A DNA stretch of 64,000 nt. Origin: Woodsholea maritima DSM 17123. Its GTDB lineage: Bacteria; Pseudomonadota; Alphaproteobacteria; Caulobacterales; Maricaulaceae. The notes below the pieces were generated by a model. That model worked only from the letters and a program-made list of their open reading frames with translations. It made no database searches and was not told where the DNA came from. The number at the start of each line of letters is the position of its first letter. Position 1 is the stretch's first letter. A program made the translations under genes and the position numbers. The DNA lies in NCBI RefSeq assembly GCF_000382325.1, contig NZ_KB908056.1, positions 811,148 through 875,147 on the forward strand, in the 5' to 3' direction. Positions 15,172 through 25,104 of this stretch are shown one piece after another.

Positions 15172-16560
15172 TCATTGCGCCGCGTCTTCATAAAGCGGGG
15201 GCAGATCGGTCGCGGGCTGCGGGCCGATTGCAGCGTCATAATAGGGATCAGCCTCTAGCTCTTTTCGCGGCAAGCGGATGGTAATCTCCGCCCCGCCGGT
15301 ATCGCGGGCATTGTCAAAATAGACCTTGCCGTGCAGCCGCTCGGCCAAGGTGATCGCAATAAAAACGCCCAATCCCATTCCGCCATAGCCCGGCTCGTGA
15401 CGGCGCGTAGTGACATAGGGCTCGCCGATTTTGGCCAGAATATCGGGAGGAAAGCCTGGGCCATCATCCTTAATCGTAAAGGCAATACTGTCTTGATCCC
15501 ATCGGGCGATGACGCTGACTTGCGTTTTGGCAAAATCCACCGCGTTTTCGATGAAATTACCCATGGCATAGATCAGTTCCACCTTACGCTTCAGCATTGG
15601 GTGATCAGGTTCATTATGATTGGGCTCAATCATCAAGGCGATATGCGGGCCTAAGCCGCGAAGCGGCGCTGCCGCCTCTTCCATCGCTTCACGAAGACCC
15701 AGGCGCGCATGCATTTTATCCGTGGTTTCATGGCTTTCAGACAGGCGCTTTAGAATATCGCGGCAGCGCTGGGCCTGAGAGACCAAAAGTTGGGCATCCT
15801 CTTTCATCTCTTCATCTTTGGCCATGATCGCCATTTCCTTGGCCGTCAACTGGATCGTCGCCAAGGGGGTGCCCAGCTCATGCGCTGCCGCTGCGGACAA
15901 GGCCCCCAGTGCGGCCAAGCGCTGTTCCCGTGCCAGAACATTCTGCGTCGCGGCCAGCGCGGTGCCCATACGCTGGGCTTCACGCCCGACCAGCCAGGCA
16001 TAGATCGCGGTAAAGGCGATGGCGATCACCAGCGCAATCCACATCCCCACCACATAGGGCAGGGGAAACACCAAAGCCTGGCCATCACCCCAGGGTAAAG
16101 GCAAATGAAAGCGCGCCATCGCCAAAGAGCCCAAAGCCGCAATGGAGGCCAGCGCAATCCAGTATTGTAAGGGTAAAGCGGCCACCGCGATCACCACCGG
16201 GGCCACCAACATCACCGAAAATGGATTGGTCATGCCCCCGGTCAGGGCCAGCAGGGCGGTTAATTGCAGCATATCATAGGTCAGCTGGCCAAAAGCTTCC
16301 CAGTCTTTGGCAAAGCGTTGGGTCGGTTGAGCCAGGGCGAGCCAGGCATTAAGCCAGGCACTCGCCGCGATAACGCCCAGACACGCCCCCAGCGGCAAAT
16401 CAAAGCCCAGGCCATAATGGACCAATAAAACCGTCAAAGTTTGTCCGGTCACAGCCAACCAGCGCAATAAAATCAGGGTGCGCAATCGTACGCGTCCGAA
16501 GAGCGGCGTCAGCAAACCATCATTCGCAGGCGTATCAAGATCAAAGTCTAAAGGGGTCAT
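15172..16560 (-). CDS. actS: Redox sensor histidine kinase ActS/RegB/PrrB
   Basis: The 462-residue kinase has about six N-terminal membrane spans, the quinone-site heptapeptide GGMTNPF (108-114), the H-box AAAHELGTPLATIQL with His227, the redox-active Cys266 in QAQRCRDIL, an N-box GNFIENAVD and ATP motifs DDGPGFP and GGMGLGVF. All RegB sensing residues are therefore kept: it should respond to the ubiquinone pool and cysteine oxidation and phosphorylate ActR. It is divergent from senC, as in Rhodobacter. Confidence 0.96.
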   Translation of the reverse strand: MTPLDFDLDTPANDGLLTPLFGRVRLRTLILLRWLAVTGQTLTVLLVHYGLGFDLPLGACLGVIAASAWLNAWLALAQPTQRFAKDWEAFGQLTYDMLQLTALLALTGGMTNPFSVMLVAPVVIAVAALPLQYWIALASIAALGSLAMARFHLPLPWGDGQALVFPLPYVVGMWIALVIAIAFTAIYAWLVGREAQRMGTALAATQNVLAREQRLAALGALSAAAAHELGTPLATIQLTAKEMAIMAKDEEMKEDAQLLVSQAQRCRDILKRLSESHETTDKMHARLGLREAMEEAAAPLRGLGPHIALMIEPNHNEPDHPMLKRKVELIYAMGNFIENAVDFAKTQVSVIARWDQDSIAFTIKDDGPGFPPDILAKIGEPYVTTRRHEPGYGGMGLGVFIAITLAERLHGKVYFDNARDTGGAEITIRLPRKELEADPYYDAAIGPQPATDLPPLYEDAAQ

Positions 16561-16753
16561 AACAAAAGTACTTTTTCACTTTACCAAAGCCGCAAAGCAG
16601 ACTGGACTATAGCCATGTTGTCGAGACCTATCGATGCCCTTTGTCCATCCCATGTCAATCGGGCGTATCGACGCGGGCCTCACGTAAATCGTGACTTGCA
16701 CACTTGGCTTGTGCGTCGCACCATGATCCTTAAAAAAGGGTTACGATAAAATT

Positions 16754-17389
16754 ATGAGCACCAGAAGACTGTTTATTGCCAGCTGCGCGGCCCTGATGGG
16801 TTTAAGCGTTTCAGCGTGCAATCCGGCCCAACCTGAAGACGCCACCGGCGTTCGCACCGGCGGGGTCAGAACCTCAGGTGAGGCTGCCATTGGCGGACCT
16901 TTCACCTTAGTCGACCATCATGGCCAAACCGTCAGTGATAGCGATTTTCGCGGCAAGGCCATGTTGATTTATTTCGGTTTCACCTATTGCCCGGATGTCT
17001 GTCCGATGTCGTTGCAATTGATGGGCGCGGCCCTCGATCAATTACCCGATGACCAGGCGGGTGAATTTCAGCCCATTTTGATCAGTGTTGACCCCGAACG
17101 TGATACCCCCGATCAATTGGCGAGCTATGTCAGCTCACCCAGCTTCCCAGACGGGCTTATCGGCCTGACCGGAAGCCCAGAACAGGTACGCCAAGCGGCC
17201 AATGCCTATCGGGTATACTATTCCAAGGCACAAACTGATTCTAGCGTTGCTGAATACTTAATCGACCATTCTTCCTTTATTTATCTGATGGATAGAGAAG
17301 GTCGCTTTGCCGATATTTTCCCTGACAATCTTGCGCCCGCACAAATAGCTGAGCGCCTGCAACACTTTCTAGAGGATCATCCCGCATAG
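16754..17389 (+). CDS. senC: SCO1/SenC/PrrC copper chaperone lipoprotein
   Basis: The 211-residue product has a lipobox (SVSAC, Cys22) and the SCO copper site Cys79-PDV-Cys83 with His172 (LIDHSSFIYLMD) in a thioredoxin-like fold. SCO proteins deliver copper to the CuA centre of cytochrome c oxidase in the periplasm. The gene is divergent from actS across 193 bases, which must hold both promoters; that is the known regB-senC arrangement and supports a joint role in control of respiration. Confidence 0.95.
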   Translation: MSTRRLFIASCAALMGLSVSACNPAQPEDATGVRTGGVRTSGEAAIGGPFTLVDHHGQTVSDSDFRGKAMLIYFGFTYCPDVCPMSLQLMGAALDQLPDDQAGEFQPILISVDPERDTPDQLASYVSSPSFPDGLIGLTGSPEQVRQAANAYRVYYSKAQTDSSVAEYLIDHSSFIYLMDREGRFADIFPDNLAPAQIAERLQHFLEDHPA

Positions 17390-17436
17390 TTGCGCGTTGA
17401 AAGACTAGACGAGGTGTGCGGTGGACAGGAGGTCCA

Positions 17437-18717
17437 ATGCTCTATTCCATGTACGAATTCTCTCGCGCTGCCCTGATGCCCTGGCGCACGGCAGCGAATA
17501 TGACCCGGCGCTCGCTGCGTGCGCCCTGGAACCCCTTCGGTGATACACTGATCGGACGCTCAACGGCGGCTGCGGCCGATGTGTTTGAATCCATCACCCG
17601 CAATTACGGTAAACCCCACTGGGAAATCTCCCCCCTGGAGCTGAACGGAAAGCTGGTAGAGATCAAAGAAGAAGCGGTCTGGGCCGATAGCTGGTGCCAA
17701 CTTCTTCACTTCAAACGGGATCGCGCCCAGCTGGCGCGTGCGCGCGGGATTAAAGTTGCTGAGATCCATGATCCTAAAGTCATGATCGTTGCGCCCATGT
17801 CAGGCCATTATGCCACCTTGCTGCGCGGCACGGTCGAGGCCTTCTTGCCCGATTGTGAAGTCTATATCACCGATTGGTCTGATGCGCGCATGGTCCCGAT
17901 CAGCGATGGTCGCTTCGATCTTGATGATTATATCGACTATGTACGCCGGATGATCCGCGAGATTGGCCCCGATGTGAATGTCGTTGCCGTGTGCCAACCC
18001 GGCCCGCCGACCCTAGCCGCCATTGCCCTGATGGCGGAGGATGAGGAGCCAACACGCCCCCTCTCCATGACCTTTATGGGCTCGCCCATTGATGCCCGCA
18101 AATCCCCCACCGTGCCCAATGTATTGGCCGAAAATCGCCCCTTCAGCTGGTTCCGCGACAATCTGATCCATACCGTTCCCCCGATTTATCCCGGCGGCAT
18201 GCGCCGGGTCTATCCAGGCTTTTTACAGCTGACCGGCTTTATCAATATGAATTTTGAACGCCATGTGGATGCGCACCAGCAATACTTTAACCAGCTGGTC
18301 TCCGGTGATGGTGAGGATGCGGAAAAACATCGCCGCTTCTATGACGAATATCTCTCTGTCATGGATTTGAGCGAAGAGTTTTACCTGCAAACCATCTCCG
18401 ACGTGTTCCAGAAACATAAGCTGGCACGCGGGGAAATGACCTGGGAAGGCCGCCCAGTGCGCCCCGAAGCCATCACCGATGTCGCCTTGATGACGGTTGA
18501 GGGTGAGAAAGACGATATTTCTGGGATCGGCCAGACCCAAGCCGCTCACGATCTATGTGAGAACCTACCCGATCGCCTGCGGGAAGACTGGGTACAACCG
18601 GGCGTGGGCCATTATGGCGTCTTCAATGGTCGCCGGTTCCGCGAGGAGATTGCCCCACGGATGCGCGCATTCTGGGATAAGCACGCCCAGCGCCAGATCA
18701 AGAAAAAAGCCGCTTAA
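17437..18717 (+). CDS. phaZ: Intracellular poly(3-hydroxybutyrate) depolymerase
   Basis: The 426-residue product starts MLYSMYEFSRAAL, typical of intracellular PhaZ enzymes, and carries the cysteine nucleophile Cys186 in VAVCQPGPP plus the histidine in GVGHYGVFNGRRFR. It hydrolyses stored PHB granules. ATG 17437 is chosen because AGGAGGT sits just before it; the frame is open to 17416. No PHB synthase gene is nearby in the window. Terminator at 18743. Confidence 0.94.
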   Translation: MLYSMYEFSRAALMPWRTAANMTRRSLRAPWNPFGDTLIGRSTAAAADVFESITRNYGKPHWEISPLELNGKLVEIKEEAVWADSWCQLLHFKRDRAQLARARGIKVAEIHDPKVMIVAPMSGHYATLLRGTVEAFLPDCEVYITDWSDARMVPISDGRFDLDDYIDYVRRMIREIGPDVNVVAVCQPGPPTLAAIALMAEDEEPTRPLSMTFMGSPIDARKSPTVPNVLAENRPFSWFRDNLIHTVPPIYPGGMRRVYPGFLQLTGFINMNFERHVDAHQQYFNQLVSGDGEDAEKHRRFYDEYLSVMDLSEEFYLQTISDVFQKHKLARGEMTWEGRPVRPEAITDVALMTVEGEKDDISGIGQTQAAHDLCENLPDRLREDWVQPGVGHYGVFNGRRFREEIAPRMRAFWDKHAQRQIKKKAA

Positions 18718-18742
18718 GGTTTCTTTCTCGGCACAAAAAAGT

Positions 18743-18775
18743 AAAGGGCGCCGGAGATCTTCTCCAGCGCCCTTT
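18743..18775. terminator. Bidirectional terminator between phaZ and a lipoprotein gene
   Basis: AAAGGGCGC-C-GGAGA, loop TCT, TCTCC-A-GCGCCCTTT (18743-18775) forms a long stem with one mismatch. On the minus strand it is followed by ACTTTTTTGTG; on the plus strand by ATCTT. Confidence 0.8.
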
Positions 18776-18799
18776 ATCTTAAATACAGACGCTTCAGCC

Positions 18800-20365
18800 T
18801 TATTCTTCAGGCGCTTCAGCCGTAATGGTCAGACCCCAGCTTTCAATGTCCGGCGTTTGGCCGCTTTGGCTTTCGCGTATAATCGCACCTATTGAAACAG
18901 GTTCGGCCGGATCCATCACGATATGGATCGAACCGCCATCCTGAATGAAATTCGCTAAGGCCTGGCCCACTTGAGACACCAACGGGCGTGGCAGCTCAGC
19001 CGGAGCCGCCGCCATACCGAAAGCCACCATGGCGGCCGCCTGTTGACGCATGGCGCGTGGGTCCATGCCGCCTTGCGCGGCAGCGGCGGCATTGATACCG
19101 CGTTCCAGCAAAGACTGGTCTTGCAAATGCATGGCAAAACCATGGATCAAAAGCGGATCATAGACTTCCGCAGGCAACATGCCGGTATCGCTCATCTCGC
19201 CATTGGCTATCGCAGCAAATTGCAAGTCCTGTGAGCGTAAATAACCAGAAATATCCTGTTCGACATCAATACGTACCGCATCTTCGATCAGGATATAATT
19301 ATCGCCCTCAGTCCGCGAACGATCGGTTTGCGGATCATAAATCGACTGACTTTCCATCGCGATATTAAGCTGCTCATAGCCCAGCATTTGCAGGCCCGTC
19401 GCCAACTGCGCCCCAACAGGTTGCGCATTATCAGCGCCCACGATCAGAGAAGGGATGGAAGAAACCAACTCATACTGCTCCCCCTTACGCTCTGCGGTAT
19501 AGGTCATTTGCGGCATTTGCGCGATCAAGCCGCCAATGTTGAAATCCATCCCAGTCATGACCATACGGTCAAGCGCTTCTGCGGGATTGAAGTTAAACTG
19601 AGCCGAAGACCCAGCCTCGTCCTCACCCTCACGCAGCATGGATGTCAGCGCCAGGCGAACAACCTCAGTGCCCAGACCTTCCAAGGCCATGCGCTCCAGG
19701 CGAAGCGTAATCAGGCCGGTCTCTTTATCTTCCCCCTCCAGTGAGAAGCCTTCAGCGGAAAACTCATCCAGTCCATTGGCCCCCAGATTATCGAAGGTCA
19801 AAGCAGCGAGCTTGACATCACTCGGCCCTTCAGGGTCCGAAGACACCATGTGCAGATCGGAAAGGTGAAAACGCTCCAGCCCAAAGCCCTCCATCACCTC
19901 ATCGGTGACGTCGCCGGAATACTGATAGTCGCGCCCATCGAACGCCGCCGTTACCGCTTCGGCCAGCATCTGACCAGGATGATCAATCTCAATATGCGCG
20001 ATGGTGAGCGTTTCCTCCCCATCCACACTCGTAAGACCCTCAATCGCGACACGGTCAAACACAATAGCATCAAATTCCAGACGCGGCGCAGCGATCACCA
20101 GGTTCGACAATTGCGTGTCGCCAACCTCTTCCCCACCCGTGATATGCACATTGGTGAAGGTGAAGACGCCATCTTCATAGGTGCGCGCATCCCAGGTCAC
20201 CTTGCCCTGATCCGCCAGATACATCCGGGCCAAAGCGGCAAGGCCTTGATCCTCAGTGATCTGAGTTTCGGCATGGGTGCTGGAGCGCACGTCTTCACTA
20301 GGATTGGAGCAGGCGGCGAGCACAAGAGCCAAAGCCCCGGTCAATACATAAGCAGATGCTTTCAT
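18800..20365 (-). CDS. Large predicted lipoprotein, unknown family
   Basis: The 521-residue product has a lipoprotein signal (ALVLAACSN, Cys near residue 19) and then a largely soluble, acidic region with many repeating beta-type stretches (FTFTNVHITGGEE, LSNLVIAAPRLEFDAIVFDRVAIEGL, HLSDLHMVSSD). I do not recognise the family. The pattern of short hydrophobic strands facing DNL/EGL turns resembles large periplasmic beta-rich proteins, but I cannot assign a fold. It would face the periplasm after lipidation. It is alone on its transcript, 108 bases from the PBP1A stop. Confidence 0.7.
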   Translation of the reverse strand: MKASAYVLTGALALVLAACSNPSEDVRSSTHAETQITEDQGLAALARMYLADQGKVTWDARTYEDGVFTFTNVHITGGEEVGDTQLSNLVIAAPRLEFDAIVFDRVAIEGLTSVDGEETLTIAHIEIDHPGQMLAEAVTAAFDGRDYQYSGDVTDEVMEGFGLERFHLSDLHMVSSDPEGPSDVKLAALTFDNLGANGLDEFSAEGFSLEGEDKETGLITLRLERMALEGLGTEVVRLALTSMLREGEDEAGSSAQFNFNPAEALDRMVMTGMDFNIGGLIAQMPQMTYTAERKGEQYELVSSIPSLIVGADNAQPVGAQLATGLQMLGYEQLNIAMESQSIYDPQTDRSRTEGDNYILIEDAVRIDVEQDISGYLRSQDLQFAAIANGEMSDTGMLPAEVYDPLLIHGFAMHLQDQSLLERGINAAAAAQGGMDPRAMRQQAAAMVAFGMAAAPAELPRPLVSQVGQALANFIQDGGSIHIVMDPAEPVSIGAIIRESQSGQTPDIESWGLTITAEAPEE

Positions 20366-20473
20366 CGTCTTTCCCCTTCAAAGGCGTGACAGATCATTGC
20401 GCCCTACATAACAGGCTTTTTTGAAAATAGCAGGGCAAAAGGATAATCTTCGCGTAAAAAGTTTTTAAATGAA

Positions 20474-22498
20474 TTAGCCGCCAAGGCTTTGAAGCAGCGA
20501 ACCAATTGGGTCGTTTTGATCTTCGTCTTCGCGCGGCTCGGGCTCGCGCTCACCCACCCCATCACGCGCCAGGATTGCACCGGTTAGAAGATCTTCCAAA
20601 CTCGAAGGCGCTTGGCGGACCGGCTCGGCCTCAGCCTCAACCCCTGGATAAATCGGGGCATAAGCGATAAAGCGCGAGAAGGCGCGCGCCGGGCCGGCCC
20701 CACCGACCCCATGATCGGTGGACGAGCCATCATCATTGCCCATCCACACGCTCGCCACGATGCCATCGGCCCATCCGGCAAACCAGGCATCGCGGTTATC
20801 ATTGGTGGTGCCAGTCTTTCCAAACACCGAACGCCCCTCAACCCGCGCCCCGCGCCCCGTGCCATGATCAACCACGGCCCCAAACAAGCGCCGCATATCG
20901 CGCTGGACCCGCGGGGCCAAGACGAGATCGCCCTGCATCATTGGGCGTTCATACAACACGCGGCCCTCTAAAGTCTCAATGCGCGTAATCGCATAAGCAG
21001 GCGTGCGATACCCGCCATTCATGAAGGGCGCATAAGCCGAGGCCATCTCAATCGGGGTAACTTCATAGGCCCCCAAAGACAGCGCATGAGTATTTTCCAG
21101 ACGGCTTTCAATGCCCAGGCGCTGCGCGGTTCTGAGCACATTGGCGCGCCCGATACTTTCTGCGACCTGAACCGCGATGGAGTTGGAGGATTTGGCAAAG
21201 GCCGTTTCCAAATTCATCAGGCCTTCGTATTTATCATTGTAATTCTGCGGGGTGTAAGTGCCAAAGCTGACCGGGCTATCAACATAAATGTCTTCAGGAT
21301 AAAGCCCGCCTTCAAAGGCCGAGGCATAGACAAAGGCCTTAAACGCAGAGCCCGGCTGGCGATGGGCACTGACCGCGCGATTATAGGGCGATGTCGCATA
21401 ATCACGCCCGCCCACCAGCGCCAAAACCCCGCCCGTCGTATCAAGCGCCACCAGCGCACCTTCTTGGGCCCCGCGCGCCAGATCACCTTCGTTGAGAACA
21501 CTCGACATCGCATATTCACCCGCACGCTGCGCATCGACATCCAGGGTGGTGTGAATGATCAAGTCCTGGGTCTGGGTGCCGACCTCCTCGCGCACCTGAC
21601 TGGTGATCCAATCGGCAAACCAGCCCGCACCGGGGCTGGACGCCCCGCGTGAAACCCGTATCGGTGTGTTCGCCGCTTCCAAGCGTTCGGCTTCGCTGAT
21701 CCGGCCGGTATCCAGCATCAAGTCGAGCACCACTGTAGCGCGCACCGCCGCGCGATGCGCATCCATCGCCGGGGAATAACGCGAGGGGGCTTTCAACAGC
21801 CCCGCCAGCAAGGCCGCTTCGCCGATGGATAAATCGCGCGCACCATGACCAAAATAGCGCCGCGCCGCCGCATCCGCGCCATAAGAGCCCGCGCCGAAAT
21901 ACACCCGGTTGAGATAGAGCGCCAAGATCTCATCCTTGGTAAAGCGACGCTCCAGCCACAAAGCCAGCAAGATCTCCTGCGCTTTACGTTTATAGGTCCG
22001 CTCAGAGCTGAGAAACAGGTTCTTGGCCAATTGCTGGGTAATCGTGGAGCCGCCCTGCACCACATAGCCTGCGCGCATATTGATAAAGGCCGCACGCGCC
22101 ATGCCGATGGGATCAATGCCAAAATGACTATAGAAACGCCGGTCCTCGACCGCGATCACGGCATCGGCCAAGCGTCGCGGCAAGGTATCCGCCGTCAAAG
22201 GCTCACCTATGCCCTGGCCACGCTGGGTAATCATCCGGCCCTGACGGTCCATCAACGTATAAGACGCCGTGCGCGGGGCCGCCACCAAGGCCGATGTATC
22301 AGGCAGATCGCGCGCCAACCCGATGACCACAGCGCCCACACCCAGCATGCCAATGATCACCCCACAGGCGGTCAAGCGTAGCCAAAACGCCCAGCCAAAG
22401 CGGGGTTTACGCACGGTTTTGGTATGGCGCGCGCCATGAGGCGGCGTTTTTCGCGAAGAACGTCGGGTCATTCCTGCCGGTCCATAGGCTTTGGCCAC
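20474..22498 (-). CDS. mrcA: Penicillin-binding protein 1A (bifunctional glycosyltransferase/transpeptidase)
   Basis: The 674-residue product has one N-terminal membrane span (about residues 36-60), a GT51 glycosyltransferase domain with [26 protein letters not shown], and a transpeptidase domain with the SxxK serine in [11 protein letters not shown] and KTGTT. It polymerises and cross-links peptidoglycan. It may start with GTG at 22498 or ATG at 22471 (MTRRSSRK); both have only weak Shine-Dalgarno sequences. The C-terminus is acidic ([13 protein letters not shown]). Confidence 0.94.
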   Translation of the reverse strand: MAKAYGPAGMTRRSSRKTPPHGARHTKTVRKPRFGWAFWLRLTACGVIIGMLGVGAVVIGLARDLPDTSALVAAPRTASYTLMDRQGRMITQRGQGIGEPLTADTLPRRLADAVIAVEDRRFYSHFGIDPIGMARAAFINMRAGYVVQGGSTITQQLAKNLFLSSERTYKRKAQEILLALWLERRFTKDEILALYLNRVYFGAGSYGADAAARRYFGHGARDLSIGEAALLAGLLKAPSRYSPAMDAHRAAVRATVVLDLMLDTGRISEAERLEAANTPIRVSRGASSPGAGWFADWITSQVREEVGTQTQDLIIHTTLDVDAQRAGEYAMSSVLNEGDLARGAQEGALVALDTTGGVLALVGGRDYATSPYNRAVSAHRQPGSAFKAFVYASAFEGGLYPEDIYVDSPVSFGTYTPQNYNDKYEGLMNLETAFAKSSNSIAVQVAESIGRANVLRTAQRLGIESRLENTHALSLGAYEVTPIEMASAYAPFMNGGYRTPAYAITRIETLEGRVLYERPMMQGDLVLAPRVQRDMRRLFGAVVDHGTGRGARVEGRSVFGKTGTTNDNRDAWFAGWADGIVASVWMGNDDGSSTDHGVGGAGPARAFSRFIAYAPIYPGVEAEAEPVRQAPSSLEDLLTGAILARDGVGEREPEPREDEDQNDPIGSLLQSLGG

Positions 22499-22633
22499 AA
22501 AAGCGTGCCCTGCCTACAACACATCATTCCGGTTAAGGCCGCGTGAACCTTAATCAAAGGTTTTACACCTTTCGATGCTTGCGCTTTGGCCGGAAGATAG
22601 AGAGTATGCCCGCCAGATGAGGGGAATGCGATC

Positions 22634-22855
22634 ATGATGCATCTTTTAAACCGTTCACGCCGGGCGCTGGCCTTTGTTTTTATGGGCTTAGGCCTTGTCG
22701 GGTTGAGCGCCTGCGCCAATCTGCCCGATCACCCCAGCACGTGCGGCGATCGTGAAATGCGCGGCGGCAGCTGGCCTTATTGCACACCGGCAGAACCAGC
22801 CAGTTCCATTCCTGGTGATCAACCCATCGATCCACGCGGGCGCGGCGGGTATTAA
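22634..22855 (+). CDS. Small predicted lipoprotein
   Basis: The 73-residue product has a signal peptide with lipobox GLSAC (Cys27) and a short Cys/Pro/Gly-rich mature part (TCGDREMRGGSWPYCTPAEP). I do not recognise it. It sits between the divergent PBP1A gene and the glycerophosphodiesterase, with AGGGGAATG close before its start. Likely real because of the lipobox and the start signal, but no function can be proposed. Confidence 0.65.
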   Translation: MMHLLNRSRRALAFVFMGLGLVGLSACANLPDHPSTCGDREMRGGSWPYCTPAEPASSIPGDQPIDPRGRGGY

Positions 22856-22962
22856 GCGCTCCCATTCCTCATGACGTTTCAGCGACGGGGGCCGGAAAAC
22901 CCTCCCCCCCGCGCGCGGCGTGTTTTATGATCGCTTCTCAGACTTTGGTTCTGGGGGGTATC

Positions 22963-24015
22963 ATGACCGTTAAATTTTCTTGGGCTTTGGCATCGGGCTT
23001 AAGCGCCTCATTGATGTTGGTGGCATGCCATGCCCCACAAGGCGAAGCGCCCACTGAGACGGTAGATCACGTAGGCGCAGACAGCACCGCGCCGCACTGG
23101 CAGACCCTAAAGGGGCAAGCGCCTTTGATCATCGCCCACCGCGGGGCCAGCGGCGAACGCCCAGAACATACGCTGAGCGCCTATAAACGCGCCCTGGATC
23201 AAGGCGCGGATATTATTGAGCCTGATCTGGTGATGACCCGCGATGGGGTTTTGATCATCCGTCATGATGGCTATCTCTCTGACAGTACCGATGTCGCCAA
23301 TCATCCAGAATTTGCCGATCGTCGCCGCACCCTGTTTGATCATGAAGACTGGTGGGCGATTGATTTCACCCTGGAGGAGATCAAAACCCTGCGCGCGCGC
23401 CAAACCCGCCCCTCACGCGGAGAAGACTTTGATGGTCAAGATGAAGTCCTGACCTTTGAAGAGTTTTTGGACTTTGTCGCCAGCGAGCAAGCCGCATGCG
23501 ATTGTACCATCACCATCGAGCCTGAAGTCAAAGCCCCCGCCGAGCATGCCGCTGTGGGGCTCGACCCGATGGGGCCACTTCTCGCTGCCCTCCACGCCTA
23601 TGATTTGAACCGCGCCGATGCGCCGATCATCATTCAGTCTTTTGATCCGGAATTTTTAGAGCGTCTGAACGCTGAAAGCCCTGTACGCCTGGCCATGTTA
23701 GATGGCGGTGATCTGGCTGAACGCGGCTATGATATGGATCGCGTTGCCAGCTTCGCCGAGGTCATCGCGCCTTATAAGTATGCGTTATATAGCGAAGACG
23801 ATGGCTCACCCACCGGCTATGTCGAAGCCGCCCATGCGGCAGGCCTCTATGTCCACACCTGGACGGTGCGCGATGATGATGTCGGTGCGCCCTTCGTGAC
23901 CAGCGACGAAGAGTTTCGTCATATCTTTGGCTTGGGCGTCGATGGGGTCTTTACGGATTTCCCGGCCACGGGCCTGGCCGTACGCGCGGATATGAGCCAA
24001 GCTCAAGATAACTAG
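22963..24015 (+). CDS. Glycerophosphodiester phosphodiesterase lipoprotein
   Basis: The 350-residue product has a lipobox (LMLVAC, Cys22) and a GDPD TIM barrel: IAHRGASGERPEHTLSAY, EPDLVMTRDGVLIIRHD, TWTVRDDDV and DGVFTDFPATG. GlpQ-like enzymes hydrolyse glycerophosphodiesters from phospholipid breakdown to glycerol 3-phosphate in the periplasm. ATG 22963 follows GGGGGT; an earlier ATG at 22927 gives 12 extra residues and is less likely. Stands alone; the terminator downstream belongs to cspA. Confidence 0.92.
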   Translation: MTVKFSWALASGLSASLMLVACHAPQGEAPTETVDHVGADSTAPHWQTLKGQAPLIIAHRGASGERPEHTLSAYKRALDQGADIIEPDLVMTRDGVLIIRHDGYLSDSTDVANHPEFADRRRTLFDHEDWWAIDFTLEEIKTLRARQTRPSRGEDFDGQDEVLTFEEFLDFVASEQAACDCTITIEPEVKAPAEHAAVGLDPMGPLLAALHAYDLNRADAPIIIQSFDPEFLERLNAESPVRLAMLDGGDLAERGYDMDRVASFAEVIAPYKYALYSEDDGSPTGYVEAAHAAGLYVHTWTVRDDDVGAPFVTSDEEFRHIFGLGVDGVFTDFPATGLAVRADMSQAQDN

Positions 24016-24019
24016 CCCC

Positions 24020-24056
24020 AAAAATAAACGCGGCGCTCTCGTGAGAGAGCGCCGCG
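24020..24056 (-). terminator. Terminator of the cold-shock gene
   Basis: A perfect 12-bp stem CGCGGCGCTCTC (24029-24040), loop GTGA, GAGAGCGCCGCG (24045-24056), followed on the minus strand by TTTATTTTTGGGG. Strong rho-independent terminator. Confidence 0.9.
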
Positions 24057-24081
24057 CAAATCTGTGTCGTGAGGGCGAAGA

Positions 24082-24294
24082 TTAGCCGTTCACTTCCAGG
24101 TTAACAGCCTTTGGGCCTTTACCGCGCTTGTCTGGCTCGGTCTCGAAAGACACTTTTTGGCCATCGCTCAGCGCAGCCAAACCGGCAGCTTGAACAGCGG
24201 TGATATGAACGAAAACGTCCTTGCCACCATCATCAGGGGTAATGAAGCCGAAACCTTTGGTTTCGTTGAAGAATTTAACAACGCCAGTTGTCAT
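24082..24294 (-). CDS. cspA: Cold-shock domain protein
   Basis: The 70-residue product is a single cold-shock domain with RNP1 KGFGFI and RNP2 VFVHI ([18 protein letters not shown]...). It binds single-stranded RNA and DNA, acting as an RNA chaperone. ATG 24294 is preceded by AGGAC; the frame continues upstream to 24360 but the family starts here. It has a long upstream gap (see 24361-24800), as cold-shock genes often do. Confidence 0.95.
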   Translation of the reverse strand: MTTGVVKFFNETKGFGFITPDDGGKDVFVHITAVQAAGLAALSDGQKVSFETEPDKRGKGPKAVNLEVNG

Positions 24295-24360
24295 GTTCAG
24301 TCCTAATACAGTACTGCGCTGCGTCCAGCGCGTCATCATGTCCCCAATTCTAGCGTCCAA

Positions 24361-24800
24361 AGAATTGGCATAACGGACGTCGATAGTCGGGGAAGGCTGT
24401 CCGCGAGTAAGCGAGATGACGCATAAGCACAGTATCAGTATTCCGCCGGGCCAAAGCTAGGCCGCCCGTACGCGGGAGAGTATGCCTTAACCCTTGAGGG
24501 GTCACAAGGCCTGTTCACCGAAGAGGGGCAAGCGACCTGCTTTTTTCCTTAAAATTGCAAATAGTGCGATAATTCAGCAACGCTAAATGCGCTCAATTAT
24601 AGATCTTAAGGGGCGTATAAACCCACTTCTCCAAATCATCCGACCATCTGAGTTTCAATAAAAAAATTAATAAAAACAATAGATTCACCTTTTGCTTTCA
24701 CTCAAACGCACCCACAAACCTCGCCCTGCACCTAATTTTCAATAGACTTATGTGCTTTTAAAACTTATCTGAGATGCGCGTCGATAAAGTTACAGCTTGG
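24361..24800. other. Gene-free stretch upstream of cspA, AT-rich middle
   Basis: Beyond the cspA start this stretch carries no convincing gene. It becomes AT-rich at 24540-24760 (including AAAAAAATTAATAAAAACAA near 24660-24679), and likely holds the cspA promoter and a long leader. I see no DnaA boxes, hairpins with T-runs or tRNA. The leader idea is by analogy with E. coli cspA only. Confidence 0.4.
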
Positions 24801-24804
24801 AGCT

Positions 24805-25040
24805 TTTTTGATGTCCGCACTCTCGACTTTCGCCCCGTTCGAGCGCCTGCATGCACTCGATGGGGTGCAACGGGCATGGCCTTCTGGCCCGTCCTTGGTG
24901 CCAGCCCCCTCCCGCCTTTGCCAAAATTTTCTTCGTCACCTACCTGTTTAGAATGAGTCTTTTTTTCCTGATGGGCGGCTTCATTAAAAACCGCTTGAGC
25001 CGGGCAACCCTACCGCTGATGATGGCGGGCCAAATTTACG
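24805..25040 (+). pseudogene. Remnant of an acyltransferase-3 gene
   Basis: Two pieces in different frames recall the start of acyltransferase-3 membrane proteins. From about 24811, ATGTCCGCACTC... reads MSALSTFAPFERLHALDGVQ, the usual RLHALD start before the first span. From about 24930 a different frame reads FFVTYLFRMSLFFLMGGF, the SFRMPLFFLLSGF-type second span, followed by RLSRATLPLM. The sequence between is shortened and frames are shifted, and nothing further follows, so this is a decayed 5' fragment. An intact gene of the same family lies at 53289-54446. Confidence 0.55.
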
Positions 25041-25104
25041 TTTCCGATCTGACCTACCCGGCGCAGTTCTGATCCAGCTCGCACGGCGGTGATAGGGTAA
25101 GCTT

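Noticed and set aside
18743-18775. Regulatory hairpin for phaZ
   Set aside because: Shape and T-runs are those of a terminator shared by the converging genes.
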